The position numbers and the translations under genes are program-made. Of a DNA stretch of 10,073 bases, positions 1-6,325 are shown piece by piece. This stretch comes from Sneathiella sp. (GTDB lineage: Bacteria > Pseudomonadota > Alphaproteobacteria > Sneathiellales > Sneathiellaceae). Each line of letters begins with the position of its first letter. The stretch's first letter is position 1. Under the pieces are notes generated by a model, which was not told the origin of the DNA, made no database searches, and worked only from the letters and a program-made list of their open reading frames with translations. Location of the stretch: contig NVRR01000094.1 in NCBI GenBank assembly GCA_002732675.1, forward strand, positions 1 through 10,073. The letters run 5' to 3'.

Positions 1-316
1 TATGCCGGTCCAGCAATTGATGGCCGCGATTAAGCGGCACGCCATCCATAAACTGTCGGTCTGGTTGATGACAGCTGGCGCAAGAGAGCAACGTGCCCTT
101 GGACAGGCGCATTTCCTGAAATAATTGCTGTCCGTAGGCAATGGCAGCGGGGGCGCCGGAAAACCGGTTGCTGGGGTCCGGTTTTAACGTGGGCGGCCAG
201 GGGCCATGGCTCAGGATGCTGGCTTTTTCGGTATCGGTAAATGTTGGGTGGTTTTCCTCGGCACTGGCCGGTAGCATAGTAAGCAATAGAAAAAAGCTGG
301 CGAGAAGAAGCCGCAT
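1..316 (-). CDS. Di-heme cytochrome c peroxidase / MauG-like protein, N-terminal part (cut by window edge)
   Basis: Reading the minus strand from ATG at 316 gives 105 residues that run off base 1 with no stop. Residues 1-19 form a Sec signal peptide ending in PASA, so the product is periplasmic. A proline-rich segment (HGPWPP, then DPSNRFSG) leads to GQQLF and the heme-c attachment motif CASCH at about residues 84-88, followed by QFMDG. This order is typical of the N-terminal heme domain of bacterial di-heme cytochrome c peroxidases and MauG-like proteins. Family members either reduce H2O2 with electrons from small c-type cytochromes or carry out oxidative protein modification; the visible part cannot tell which. 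The second heme domain would lie left of the window. The gene is the third of an exported-protein operon, starting 4 bases after the stop of the preceding gene; no strong Shine-Dalgarno is seen, so coupling to the upstream gene is likely. Confidence 0.85.
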   Translation of the reverse strand, partial: MRLLLASFFLLLTMLPASAEENHPTFTDTEKASILSHGPWPPTLKPDPSNRFSGAPAAIAYGQQLFQEMRLSKGTLLSCASCHQPDRQFMDGVPLNRGHQLLDRH

Positions 317-320
317 TATT

Positions 321-746
321 CTAGGATCCCGGTTTCAAATCATAGTCCAGCAGGATCGTCTCGGTTTTTCCGTTTTCACGGATCTGGAAGGCGAATTGCC
401 AGCTGCCCAGCATATGAAATGCAAAGCCTTCCATATGGTGGACACTTTCCTCAACGGCAATGACTTCAGGTTGATAGTTCATGCCATGTTTGTGGGCGGG
501 CATGGTTGCGGCTGCCGTCACCTCCCCATTGAAAGGCGCGCCGTCTTTGCGGCAGACTTCCAGATCAACTTTGAATAGCTCGCCGACAGTGATTACTGCG
601 GGGATAGTTGTGACCGAGATATCATACTGCGCCGAGCTAAGGTCGGGCACCTTTTTATCGTCGGAAATCGGGCAGCTATAGGCGCTGAACGAAATACCCG
701 CCATCAGCAGCGAAAGGGCCCATAAAGCAGTGTTTTTATATTTCAT
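321..746 (-). CDS. Small exported YtkA/FixH-like protein, His/Met-rich
   Basis: A 141-residue protein with a signal peptide (hydrophobic core about residues 7-22). Cys25 follows AYS, a poor lipobox, so a soluble periplasmic protein is more likely than a lipoprotein; Cys25 could pair with Cys65. The rest reads as one beta-sandwich domain resembling the YtkA-like/FixH families: a VGELFKVDLEV strand, the family-like MPAHKHGM at 82-89, and a C-terminal stretch with GSWQFAFQIRENGKTE. Histidines and methionines cluster at H85/H87/M89, H103/H104/M105 and H111/M112, which could form a metal (copper-like) site; that is inference. The ATG overlaps the stop of the upstream amidohydrolase as ATGA, and the heme peroxidase gene follows 4 bases after the stop, so the three are very probably co-transcribed. 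The function of this family next to heme peroxidases is not known to me. Confidence 0.82.
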   Translation of the reverse strand: MKYKNTALWALSLLMAGISFSAYSCPISDDKKVPDLSSAQYDISVTTIPAVITVGELFKVDLEVCRKDGAPFNGEVTAAATMPAHKHGMNYQPEVIAVEESVHHMEGFAFHMLGSWQFAFQIRENGKTETILLDYDLKPGS

Positions 747-1564
747 TTTTTAAGTGCCCATTCTGCCAGTGCTTCGGCATTTTCCTGTGATATTTTCCGG
801 GCAACCGCGGGCGGCAGATCTTGGAGCCAAACCCGGGTTTCATTGGCGTGATCAATCACGTAATACCAAAGTTCCGGCGCGTAAGTGTCTGTTCCTAGCA
901 TGATACGATCGGGGTACGCCAGAAAAAGCGCGCGCCATTCCGGATCGACCGTGCCGTCATTGTCATGCTCGCTGCGAACGGCAAGATCGGATGTCAAATG
1001 CGGGTATCTGGCAAACATTTCGGCGAGTTTTTTGGGGGGCACAAAGCCCGAATGTGCCCAAAGGACGCGGGTGTTCGGGTTTTGCGCGAAGATAAACTCG
1101 ATAGCCTCTGCATCGGAATGGGCGTGCAGGAAAATGCCATGCTCATTGGCAAGCTCGACAATCCGCCGGATGACCGGCAAATTCGCATCCTCGCCATAAA
1201 CATGGAATTCGCCGATCCCGGCATAGGTATTTTCTTTCAGTTTTTTCTCAATCATGCCGATAACACTCTCGTCCCGCACCCAGGTGCCAAGCTCGCCTCT
1301 TTTGCGATAGGGGCGCAAGACGGGGACAATAAGGTCCGGTGCCACTGCATAAAGTTTCTGCGTGCCCTCATCGCTTGAGCTTGAGACAAAAGCTTTTTTT
1401 AACCCGGCGTCGCGCAGGACCTTGACCGCCTCTTCCGGTGGCAGCATTTCCCAGGCATCATGGCTGTAATGGATATGAACATCGATCAGATCTTCCGTGG
1501 CCTTCGCCGGACTGGCGAGAAGGATGGCTATGAAAATGGTGCAGACGGAAAGGGTCTTCAGCAT
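743..1564 (-). CDS. Exported metal-dependent amidohydrolase (Amidohydrolase_2-like TIM barrel)
   Basis: A 273-residue protein. I chose ATG at 1564 because AGAGGA lies about 5 bases before it; an in-frame TTG at 1579 has no comparable site. Residues 1-23 are a signal peptide (hydrophobic core, then SPAKA), so the enzyme is periplasmic. The mature part has the landmarks of the amidohydrolase superfamily: HIH at 30-32, GIGEFH with E119 and H121, HAHSD at 147-151, WAHSG with H171, and GTDT with D226, which fit the metal ligands and the general base at the ends of the barrel strands. The family hydrolyses or decarboxylates small cyclic or ester substrates; the substrate here is unknown. Export is unusual, since most relatives are cytoplasmic. 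It is the first gene of the operon, with the YtkA-like and heme peroxidase genes following, and is divergent from the M14 gene across 136 bases. Confidence 0.85.
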   Translation of the reverse strand: MLKTLSVCTIFIAILLASPAKATEDLIDVHIHYSHDAWEMLPPEEAVKVLRDAGLKKAFVSSSSDEGTQKLYAVAPDLIVPVLRPYRKRGELGTWVRDESVIGMIEKKLKENTYAGIGEFHVYGEDANLPVIRRIVELANEHGIFLHAHSDAEAIEFIFAQNPNTRVLWAHSGFVPPKKLAEMFARYPHLTSDLAVRSEHDNDGTVDPEWRALFLAYPDRIMLGTDTYAPELWYYVIDHANETRVWLQDLPPAVARKISQENAEALAEWALKK

Positions 1565-1700
1565 CTCGTTCCTCTTCAAATAACGGACGAATTTGCGGAG
1601 GTTATCACACTCGATGCTGTTTCTGGAATGGTGGAATTGCCGCTACCGTTTAAACAGGCTATGGCTAAGGTCGTACGGCCTATGGTTTAAGGGAAAAAAT
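1565..1700. other. Divergent intergenic region between the amidohydrolase operon and the M14 gene
   Basis: These 136 bases must hold the start signals of both the leftward operon and the rightward carboxypeptidase gene. Only ribosome binding sites can be supported: AGAGGA (minus strand, about 1570-1575) for the amidohydrolase, and AAGGGA (plus strand, 1689-1694) six bases before the ATG at 1701. No convincing -35/-10 pair was recognised. Confidence 0.5.
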
Positions 1701-2837
1701 ATGATACGGATCAGCAGCAATTTTGACGGCGGAAATATCGACTGTGATCAATGCGACGATCCTGCCGAAATCCGACTGCGCATTCTTCCTGACGCAAAAA
1801 CGGATATATTGCAGTGGTTTTATTTTCGATTGAGCGGTGCGGAAGGACGCGCTTGCTGCATGAGCATTGTGAATGCCGGCGCTGCATCCTACCCGAAGGG
1901 GTGGGAGGGATACCGCGCTGTTGCCTCCTATGACCGGGAAAACTGGTTTCGCATTGATACAGAGTATCTGGACGGGCTTTTGACCCTTCAGATGACACCG
2001 GAGCAGAATAGCGTCTATATCGCCTTTTTTGCCCCCTATTCGATGGAGCGGCATGCAGACCTCATCGCCAGGGCACAGCGTTCGCCGCGCGCTTCGGTCT
2101 CAGTCCTTGGGCAGACGCTGGATGGCCAGGATATGGATTTGCTGACCATCGGCGAGGAAGGGCCGGGCAAAAAGGCATTTTGGTTTATCGCCCGTCAGCA
2201 TCCCGGTGAGGCCATGGCGGAGTATTGGATGGAGGGGTTTATCGCCCGGCTGCTGGATGCCGCGGACCAGGTATCGCAAGAGCTGCTGGACGCTGCCGTC
2301 TTTTATGTGGTGCCCAATATGAACCCGGATGGCAGTCGGCGCGGTCATCTGCGTAGTAATGCCGGGGGCGCCAATCTGAACCGGGAATGGCAGGCACCGG
2401 AGATGGACAGGTGCCCGGAGGTATATGTGGTCCGCGAAAAAATGCACCAGACGGGCGTTGATTTTTGTCTCGATGTTCATGGCGACGAAACCTTGCCGTA
2501 TAATTTCCTGATAGGAACCCAGGGAATACCGGGTTGGGATACCCGGCGGGACATGCTGCTGACAGACTTCAAACGGACCTGGCAGCTGGTTAATCCGGAT
2601 TTCCAGACCGTCCATGGTTATCCCATGCCGCCAAAAGGCAAAGGAAATCCAGCGCTTTGCGGAAATTATGTCGCGGAAACATTTGATTGCTTCGCCATGA
2701 CGTTAGAGATGCCGTTCAAGGACGCCGCGGATACGCCCGATAATATTACGGGCTGGTCGCCGGAGCGGTCCCGTAGGCTCGGCGCCTCGGTGCTTGATGT
2801 TCTGTATAAGCTGGAAGACAGGATTACTGTAAATTAA
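1701..2837 (+). CDS. M14-family zinc carboxypeptidase, cytosolic carboxypeptidase (CCP/AGBL)-like
   Basis: A 378-residue protein without signal peptide. The ATG at 1701 is preceded by AAGGGA with 6-base spacing, whereas an extension to 1593 has no such site and adds unlike residues. Residues 1-120 match the beta-sandwich domain placed before the catalytic domain in CCP-type M14 peptidases (FDGGNI, then QWFYFRLSG, ending IAFFAPYS). The catalytic domain follows: zinc ligands H167 and E170 in RQHPGE, VVPNMNPDG at 203-211, a substrate-binding NRE at 227-229, the third zinc ligand H260 in LDVHGDE, and the general base E336 in TLEMPF. All key residues are present, so it should be active in removing C-terminal residues from a peptide or protein. 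Eukaryotic relatives remove glutamates from tubulin; the bacterial substrate is unknown. It converges with the DUF2855 gene, with 12 bases between stops. Confidence 0.9.
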   Translation: MIRISSNFDGGNIDCDQCDDPAEIRLRILPDAKTDILQWFYFRLSGAEGRACCMSIVNAGAASYPKGWEGYRAVASYDRENWFRIDTEYLDGLLTLQMTPEQNSVYIAFFAPYSMERHADLIARAQRSPRASVSVLGQTLDGQDMDLLTIGEEGPGKKAFWFIARQHPGEAMAEYWMEGFIARLLDAADQVSQELLDAAVFYVVPNMNPDGSRRGHLRSNAGGANLNREWQAPEMDRCPEVYVVREKMHQTGVDFCLDVHGDETLPYNFLIGTQGIPGWDTRRDMLLTDFKRTWQLVNPDFQTVHGYPMPPKGKGNPALCGNYVAETFDCFAMTLEMPFKDAADTPDNITGWSPERSRRLGASVLDVLYKLEDRITVN

Positions 2838-2849
2838 AGGGTCCTGATC

Positions 2850-3929
2850 CTAGGCCATGTTGACGATAAATCCGTCTGTTGGGGCTGTGGTCCCGGCGAC
2901 AAGGGCGGCGTAGGTATCGCGGGCAGAGGCGAGCCCCCTTCCCTCTTTCACGGTCAGCCAGGATTCACTTTTAATTGCCAGGTCCCGCCAGGCATCCATG
3001 GTTTTAGTCTGCGTAACGCTCGCGCCCCATTCTTCTTGCCGTTTTTTAATTTGTGCGGGGGCAAAGAACATTTTCGGTTTTGGTCCCTGAAGGCCCTCTG
3101 TGGGCCGGAATTTATCCCAGTGACTGATACCAACGGAACTGCTGAGCCGTAACTGATCGCCGAGGCGGGTATGGACAGCAATGCGGACATCGGCATTGCC
3201 GGACATATCAATATAGACAGATGGGACCTGGCTCACATCGTTGCTAATATTGTCATATGTCACCACTTGATCGCAGATATTGCGTTCTTTCACGAAGGCT
3301 TCGTTGCGGCTGGAGGTCAGTCCGATAACAGCGGGATGAGGGGCCGCATGGTCATGCAAAAGCTGCAGGACGCCAAGCGCCGTTTTGCTGGAGGCGCTAC
3401 CGAGCAGGATCTGTTCGGCGCCAAAATACTCATTATCCAGAAGATAGTCATAAATCATATAGGATGTCGCAAACAGCGGGTATAAAATCGCCTGCAGGTC
3501 TTCAAGCGCCGGATCGTGGGTTGGAATAGCGGCCAATCGCACATACGCGTTATAAACCGATGGCAGTGCTGACCGATGGGCCATTCCGTCCGTAAAGGCA
3601 TGGGCCCGCACACGGGCCGGTTGGACGACAAGTTCTTCCGCCATGGGAAAATAGCCATAGACGCGCTCGCTAGGCTCAATGCCATCGCATTTACTTTCGA
3701 TGACTTCGGCATGGCCCCATACCGGGACAATTCCCCATCCTTCGTCGGGTGCGGGGAAAAACTTCCAGTATCCGATCATGTCCCCCGCGACCGCATAGGT
3801 GACATTGTTGGCCGTCAGGGCGAAGCGGTCAATTTTAAGCCGCACATCTCCTGCAGCAAGCGGCGGTGACGGGGTTTCGACAATTTTCGTTTGTTTTATA
3901 TCGGATTTATTGACCAGAAGCTGTTGCAT
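2850..3929 (-). CDS. DUF2855 family protein (medium-chain dehydrogenase-like fold)
   Basis: A 359-residue cytoplasmic protein resembling the DUF2855 family. ATG at 3929 is preferred because the purine-rich GGTGGGGGAA lies just before it; an in-frame ATG at 3959 sits inside a small hairpin and lacks a site. The N-terminal half looks like the GroES-like domain of medium-chain dehydrogenases/reductases: GDVRLKIDRFALTANNVTYA at 27-46, then GDMIGYW and a WGIVPVWGHAEV segment. Residues 173-190 (EQILLGSASSKTALGVLQLL region) resemble the nucleotide-binding turn of the Rossmann part, although the classic GxGxxG is changed to GSASSKTALG. Residues 236-245 (PSVYIDMSGN) fit a later strand. No zinc ligands typical of alcohol dehydrogenases are evident. 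An NAD(P)-dependent reductase role is possible but unproven. It lies 72 bases downstream of the double-ACT gene and may share its transcript. Confidence 0.82.
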   Translation of the reverse strand: MQQLLVNKSDIKQTKIVETPSPPLAAGDVRLKIDRFALTANNVTYAVAGDMIGYWKFFPAPDEGWGIVPVWGHAEVIESKCDGIEPSERVYGYFPMAEELVVQPARVRAHAFTDGMAHRSALPSVYNAYVRLAAIPTHDPALEDLQAILYPLFATSYMIYDYLLDNEYFGAEQILLGSASSKTALGVLQLLHDHAAPHPAVIGLTSSRNEAFVKERNICDQVVTYDNISNDVSQVPSVYIDMSGNADVRIAVHTRLGDQLRLSSSVGISHWDKFRPTEGLQGPKPKMFFAPAQIKKRQEEWGASVTQTKTMDAWRDLAIKSESWLTVKEGRGLASARDTYAALVAGTTAPTDGFIVNMA

Positions 3930-4001
3930 TTCGTTCCCCCACCTGCGGCAATACCGCATTTCCTTTTTGTTAGTCGGATGATGGGCGCGTGTCCCGGAAT
4001 G

Positions 4002-4535
4002 TCAATCGCCGATCGCATCCGCGATCAAATGCTGACCGAGACTCTCGGCGGTATTGCCAAGTGCGGCCAGGCAGCTTGCAGCCCGGTCTGGCGGGATATT
4101 GACGGCGAGACGGGTAACGAATATCGCGCCATCAGGCGTTGTTGACTGATCTGATTTGAGATCAACAATATTGGCATCAAAATCAATAAAAACCTCTGAC
4201 AGGCGTGCTAGCAAACCCGGCTGATCCGGGCCTTTACATTGGATCATATGGGTTATGTCGGTCGGCGGCGTTTCGCTGTTGGCAAGGTTAAGCCGGCGGA
4301 TGTCAATCTCGGCATCGGCCAGCCCGTCCAAAGATCTCAGTTCGGCCGAAAGTGTGTCTTCGGCGATGTCAGCGGGAACGTCGAGCACGCTTGAGAATTC
4401 ACCGCCATCGCCGAGCCTGGCAAAAGATGTATCGCCAAGGTCAATGCCACGGTCGAACAGATGCCCTGTAAGCAGCGAGATCAAGCCAACACGGTCCTTT
4501 GAGAAAACGGACAGAAGCGCTTTGTAATTTGCCAT
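4002..4535 (-). CDS. Double-ACT-domain regulator, GcvR-like
   Basis: A 177-residue protein made of two ACT domains, about residues 5-80 and 95-170, each carrying the diagnostic turn at the start of its first helix: DRVGLI at 14-19 and DQPGLLA at 104-110. This arrangement is that of glycine cleavage system transcriptional repressor (GcvR)-like proteins, which lack a DNA-binding domain and act by binding a partner regulator in response to an amino acid. No HTH is visible here. Whether it acts on glycine cleavage genes is inferred from the family only; gcv genes are not in the window and a GcvA partner is not seen. The start is supported by AAAAGG on the minus strand at 4543-4548, 7 bases before the ATG; that site is embedded in an inverted repeat. 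The DUF2855 gene follows downstream. Confidence 0.83.
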   Translation of the reverse strand: MANYKALLSVFSKDRVGLISLLTGHLFDRGIDLGDTSFARLGDGGEFSSVLDVPADIAEDTLSAELRSLDGLADAEIDIRRLNLANSETPPTDITHMIQCKGPDQPGLLARLSEVFIDFDANIVDLKSDQSTTPDGAIFVTRLAVNIPPDRAASCLAALGNTAESLGQHLIADAIGD

Positions 4536-4542
4536 TGGGGAG

Positions 4543-4555
4543 CCTTTTCAAAAGG
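4543..4555. promoter_or_regulatory. Perfect 6-1-6 inverted repeat over the ribosome binding site of the ACT gene
   Basis: CCTTTTCAAAAGG reads the same on both strands except at its central base. On the minus strand its second arm is the AAAAGG that serves as Shine-Dalgarno for the gene starting at 4535. An alternative pairing TTTTCA (4545-4550) with TGAAAA (4556-4561) also folds the site away. It may be a repressor operator or a translation-control hairpin; AT-richness makes chance possible. Confidence 0.35.
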
Positions 4556-4697
4556 TGAAAATGTTGAAACATTCTGCTTATCCGACTGTCCAGTATGGCC
4601 TCATTTCGGGATTTCAGCAATAAATACAGCAAAACACCGACTGCATAAGGAGTGCCGGATGGCATTCGAAATAAATTTTACCTTATTTTCCGCAATT

Positions 4698-4713
4698 ATA
4701 ACGTTGCGTTAAC
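4698..4713 (+). promoter_or_regulatory. Candidate CtrA-type binding site
   Basis: ATAA-N7-TTAAC differs from the full CtrA consensus TTAA-N7-TTAAC at one base, with the exact 7-base spacer. It ends 108 bases before the start codon of the MshEN-AAA+ gene. CtrA controls cell cycle, motility and pilus genes in many alphaproteobacteria, which would suit this neighbour. A near match can occur by chance in a sequence this AT-rich. Confidence 0.3.
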
Positions 4714-4820
4714 GAAAAACACGTAAAACGTAATCTGCTGAATACCCGGCTGCTGACCAGCGGCCAGAAATATTCCGTAAATGGCGGGCTGTTTGTGGAA
4801 ATTAAAAACGGAGAATATGG

Positions 4821-6323
4821 ATGCTTATAGGCGATATCTTATTGGCGCAAAATCTTGTGACGCCTGAGGATATAAAGATTGCGGTTCATCGCCAGAAAGA
4901 AAATGGCGGACGCCTTGGGGAGAACCTGGTTGCGCTGGGAGCCCTGACGCAGGAGCAGTTGGACAAGGCAATCTATGAAGCGCCGCAGGCGCCGAAATCC
5001 ATTGAGGATACCGGGATTCCGCTGGCCAATCTGATGCGGATTTTCTTCAAGCTGATCTATATCAACAGTCTGGAGACTGCTTCTGAAATTTCCAATGCCA
5101 TGAAGCTGCCGATCGGCGTTGTAAACAAGCTTATCCAGCAATCCGGTGACCGCAAATTCCTGGAATCTCTGGGCACTGCTGATAAATCAACATTCTCGGA
5201 AACCCGCTATGTCATGACCGAAGCCGGCAAACGCTATGCTATCGAAAGCTTGGATCAGAACCAATATGTGGGTCCGGCTCCCGTGTCGTTGAAAGCCTAT
5301 CAAATCCGGATCAGCCTGCAGAAAATCACCAATGAGCGGGTTGAGCAGTCAAAAATTGATGCAAGTTTTGAAAGTCTTGTTATTGCCGATGATTTTGTCC
5401 GCCGTCTTGGGCCGGGCATCAATGCCGGTAAAAGTATTCTCCTCTATGGCCCTCCGGGCAACGGAAAAACCACGGTTGCGGAAAAAGTCGCCGAGATTTT
5501 TGCCAACGTCATTTACGTGCCTTATTGCTTTGAAGTTGATGGCCAGATCATCAAGGTGTTTGATCCAAGCGTTCATAAACCCATTCTCGGTCATGAAACC
5601 AAGAAAGTCGCAAGCTCCGGTTTGCGCCGGGAAGAATTTGACGGCCGCTGGGTGCCCTGTGAGCGCCCGATTGTCATCACCGGCGGCGAACTGACCCTGG
5701 AGATGCTTGATTTGAGCTTTAACGCCCATGCCAAATATTATGAAGCACCGCTGCATGTGAAGGCATCCAACGGCACCTTTATCATCGATGACTTTGGTCG
5801 CCAGCTGGTAAGCCCGGAAGACCTTCTCAATCGCTGGATTGTCCCGCTGGAAAGCCGCGTCGATTACCTGAAATTGCATACGGGTAAAAGTTTCTCTCTA
5901 CCATTTGACGAGCTTGTCATCTTTTCGACCAACTTGTCGCCGGACGATCTGATGGATCCGGCATTCCTGCGTCGTATTCCCTATAAGCTTGAAACGGTGG
6001 GTCCGACAAAAGAACAGTTTTTCAAAATTTTCCAGATGGTTGGTGCGGCTCGCGGATTGGAAATCACCGAAGATATCATGGACATTGTCATCGAAGAGTT
6101 GCAGATTAAAAATAAATTTGAATTGGCCTGCTATCAGCCAAAATTTATTGTCGATCAGATTATCGCTGCCTGTAAATACAGTGGCACAGAGCCCCGTGTG
6201 GATCAGCAGCTTGTCGTTGATGCGCTCAAGAACCTGTATACCTCAAGTGCCAAGGGCTCCGGTAAAACAGCGGCAAAATCACGCAACAAGAATCCAGAAG
6301 AACCAATGGCCGAGGCCGTCTGA
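4821..6323 (+). CDS. MshEN - winged-helix-like - AAA+ ATPase fusion protein
   Basis: A 500-residue cytoplasmic protein; the ATG at 4821 has GGAG about 7 bases upstream. Residues 2-54 form a tandem MshEN signature: motif 1 at 2-25 (IGDILLAQNL through HRQ), a 5-residue link, and motif 2 at 31-54 (RLGENLVALGALTQEQL through YEA). This is the layout of the c-di-GMP-binding domain of MshE/GspE-type ATPases, although motif 1 has Leu2 where Arg is usual. Residues about 72-145 resemble a winged helix (TASEIS, GVVNKLIQQ, then RYVMTEAGKRYA). The AAA+ part has Walker A at 210-218 (GPPGNGKTT), Walker B at 320-324 (FIIDD), sensor-1-like FSTN at 368-371 and RR at 384-385. It is not a secretion-type GspE ATPase, since the Asp/His boxes are absent. 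The tail from about 476 is charged and probably disordered. Its partner is unknown. It ends 2 bases from the convergent hutC-like gene. Confidence 0.85.
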   Translation: MLIGDILLAQNLVTPEDIKIAVHRQKENGGRLGENLVALGALTQEQLDKAIYEAPQAPKSIEDTGIPLANLMRIFFKLIYINSLETASEISNAMKLPIGVVNKLIQQSGDRKFLESLGTADKSTFSETRYVMTEAGKRYAIESLDQNQYVGPAPVSLKAYQIRISLQKITNERVEQSKIDASFESLVIADDFVRRLGPGINAGKSILLYGPPGNGKTTVAEKVAEIFANVIYVPYCFEVDGQIIKVFDPSVHKPILGHETKKVASSGLRREEFDGRWVPCERPIVITGGELTLEMLDLSFNAHAKYYEAPLHVKASNGTFIIDDFGRQLVSPEDLLNRWIVPLESRVDYLKLHTGKSFSLPFDELVIFSTNLSPDDLMDPAFLRRIPYKLETVGPTKEQFFKIFQMVGAARGLEITEDIMDIVIEELQIKNKFELACYQPKFIVDQIIAACKYSGTEPRVDQQLVVDALKNLYTSSAKGSGKTAAKSRNKNPEEPMAEAV

Positions 6324-6325
6324 CC

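Larger units (their letters stand above)
4536..4820. other. Divergent intergenic region between the ACT gene and the MshEN-AAA+ gene
   Basis: These 285 bases are more AT-rich than the flanking genes. They hold the inverted repeat at the ACT-gene ribosome binding site, a CtrA-like box at 4698-4713, short palindromes in the stretch 4700-4713 (AACGTT, GTTAAC), and the GGAG (about 4810-4813) that precedes the ATG at 4821. No open reading frame here looks real and no confident sigma-70 promoter was recognised. Confidence 0.5.

Noticed and set aside
141..578. Plus-strand frame of 145 residues across the YtkA-like and peroxidase genes
   Set aside because: It covers the antisense of two signal-peptide genes with clear family motifs, and its translation has no recognisable domain.
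1565..1579. TTG start at 1579 for the amidohydrolase
   Set aside because: The AGAGGA before ATG at 1564 falls inside this extension, so the downstream ATG is the better start.
1593..1700. Longer N-terminus for the M14 peptidase from ATG/GTG-type starts upstream
   Set aside because: The extra residues do not look like the family and the only good ribosome binding site precedes the ATG at 1701.
3944..3958. Small hairpin TGCGG-loop-CCGCA upstream of the DUF2855 start
   Set aside because: Only 5 base pairs with no T-run and no conservation data; too weak to call a terminator or regulatory element.
4441..4665. Minus-strand frame overlapping the ACT gene start and its upstream region
   Set aside because: It reads the first part of the ACT gene out of frame, has no ribosome binding site and no domain.
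5349..5879. Minus-strand frame of 176 residues inside the AAA+ gene
   Set aside because: Antisense to Walker A/B coding sequence; its residues show no family pattern.
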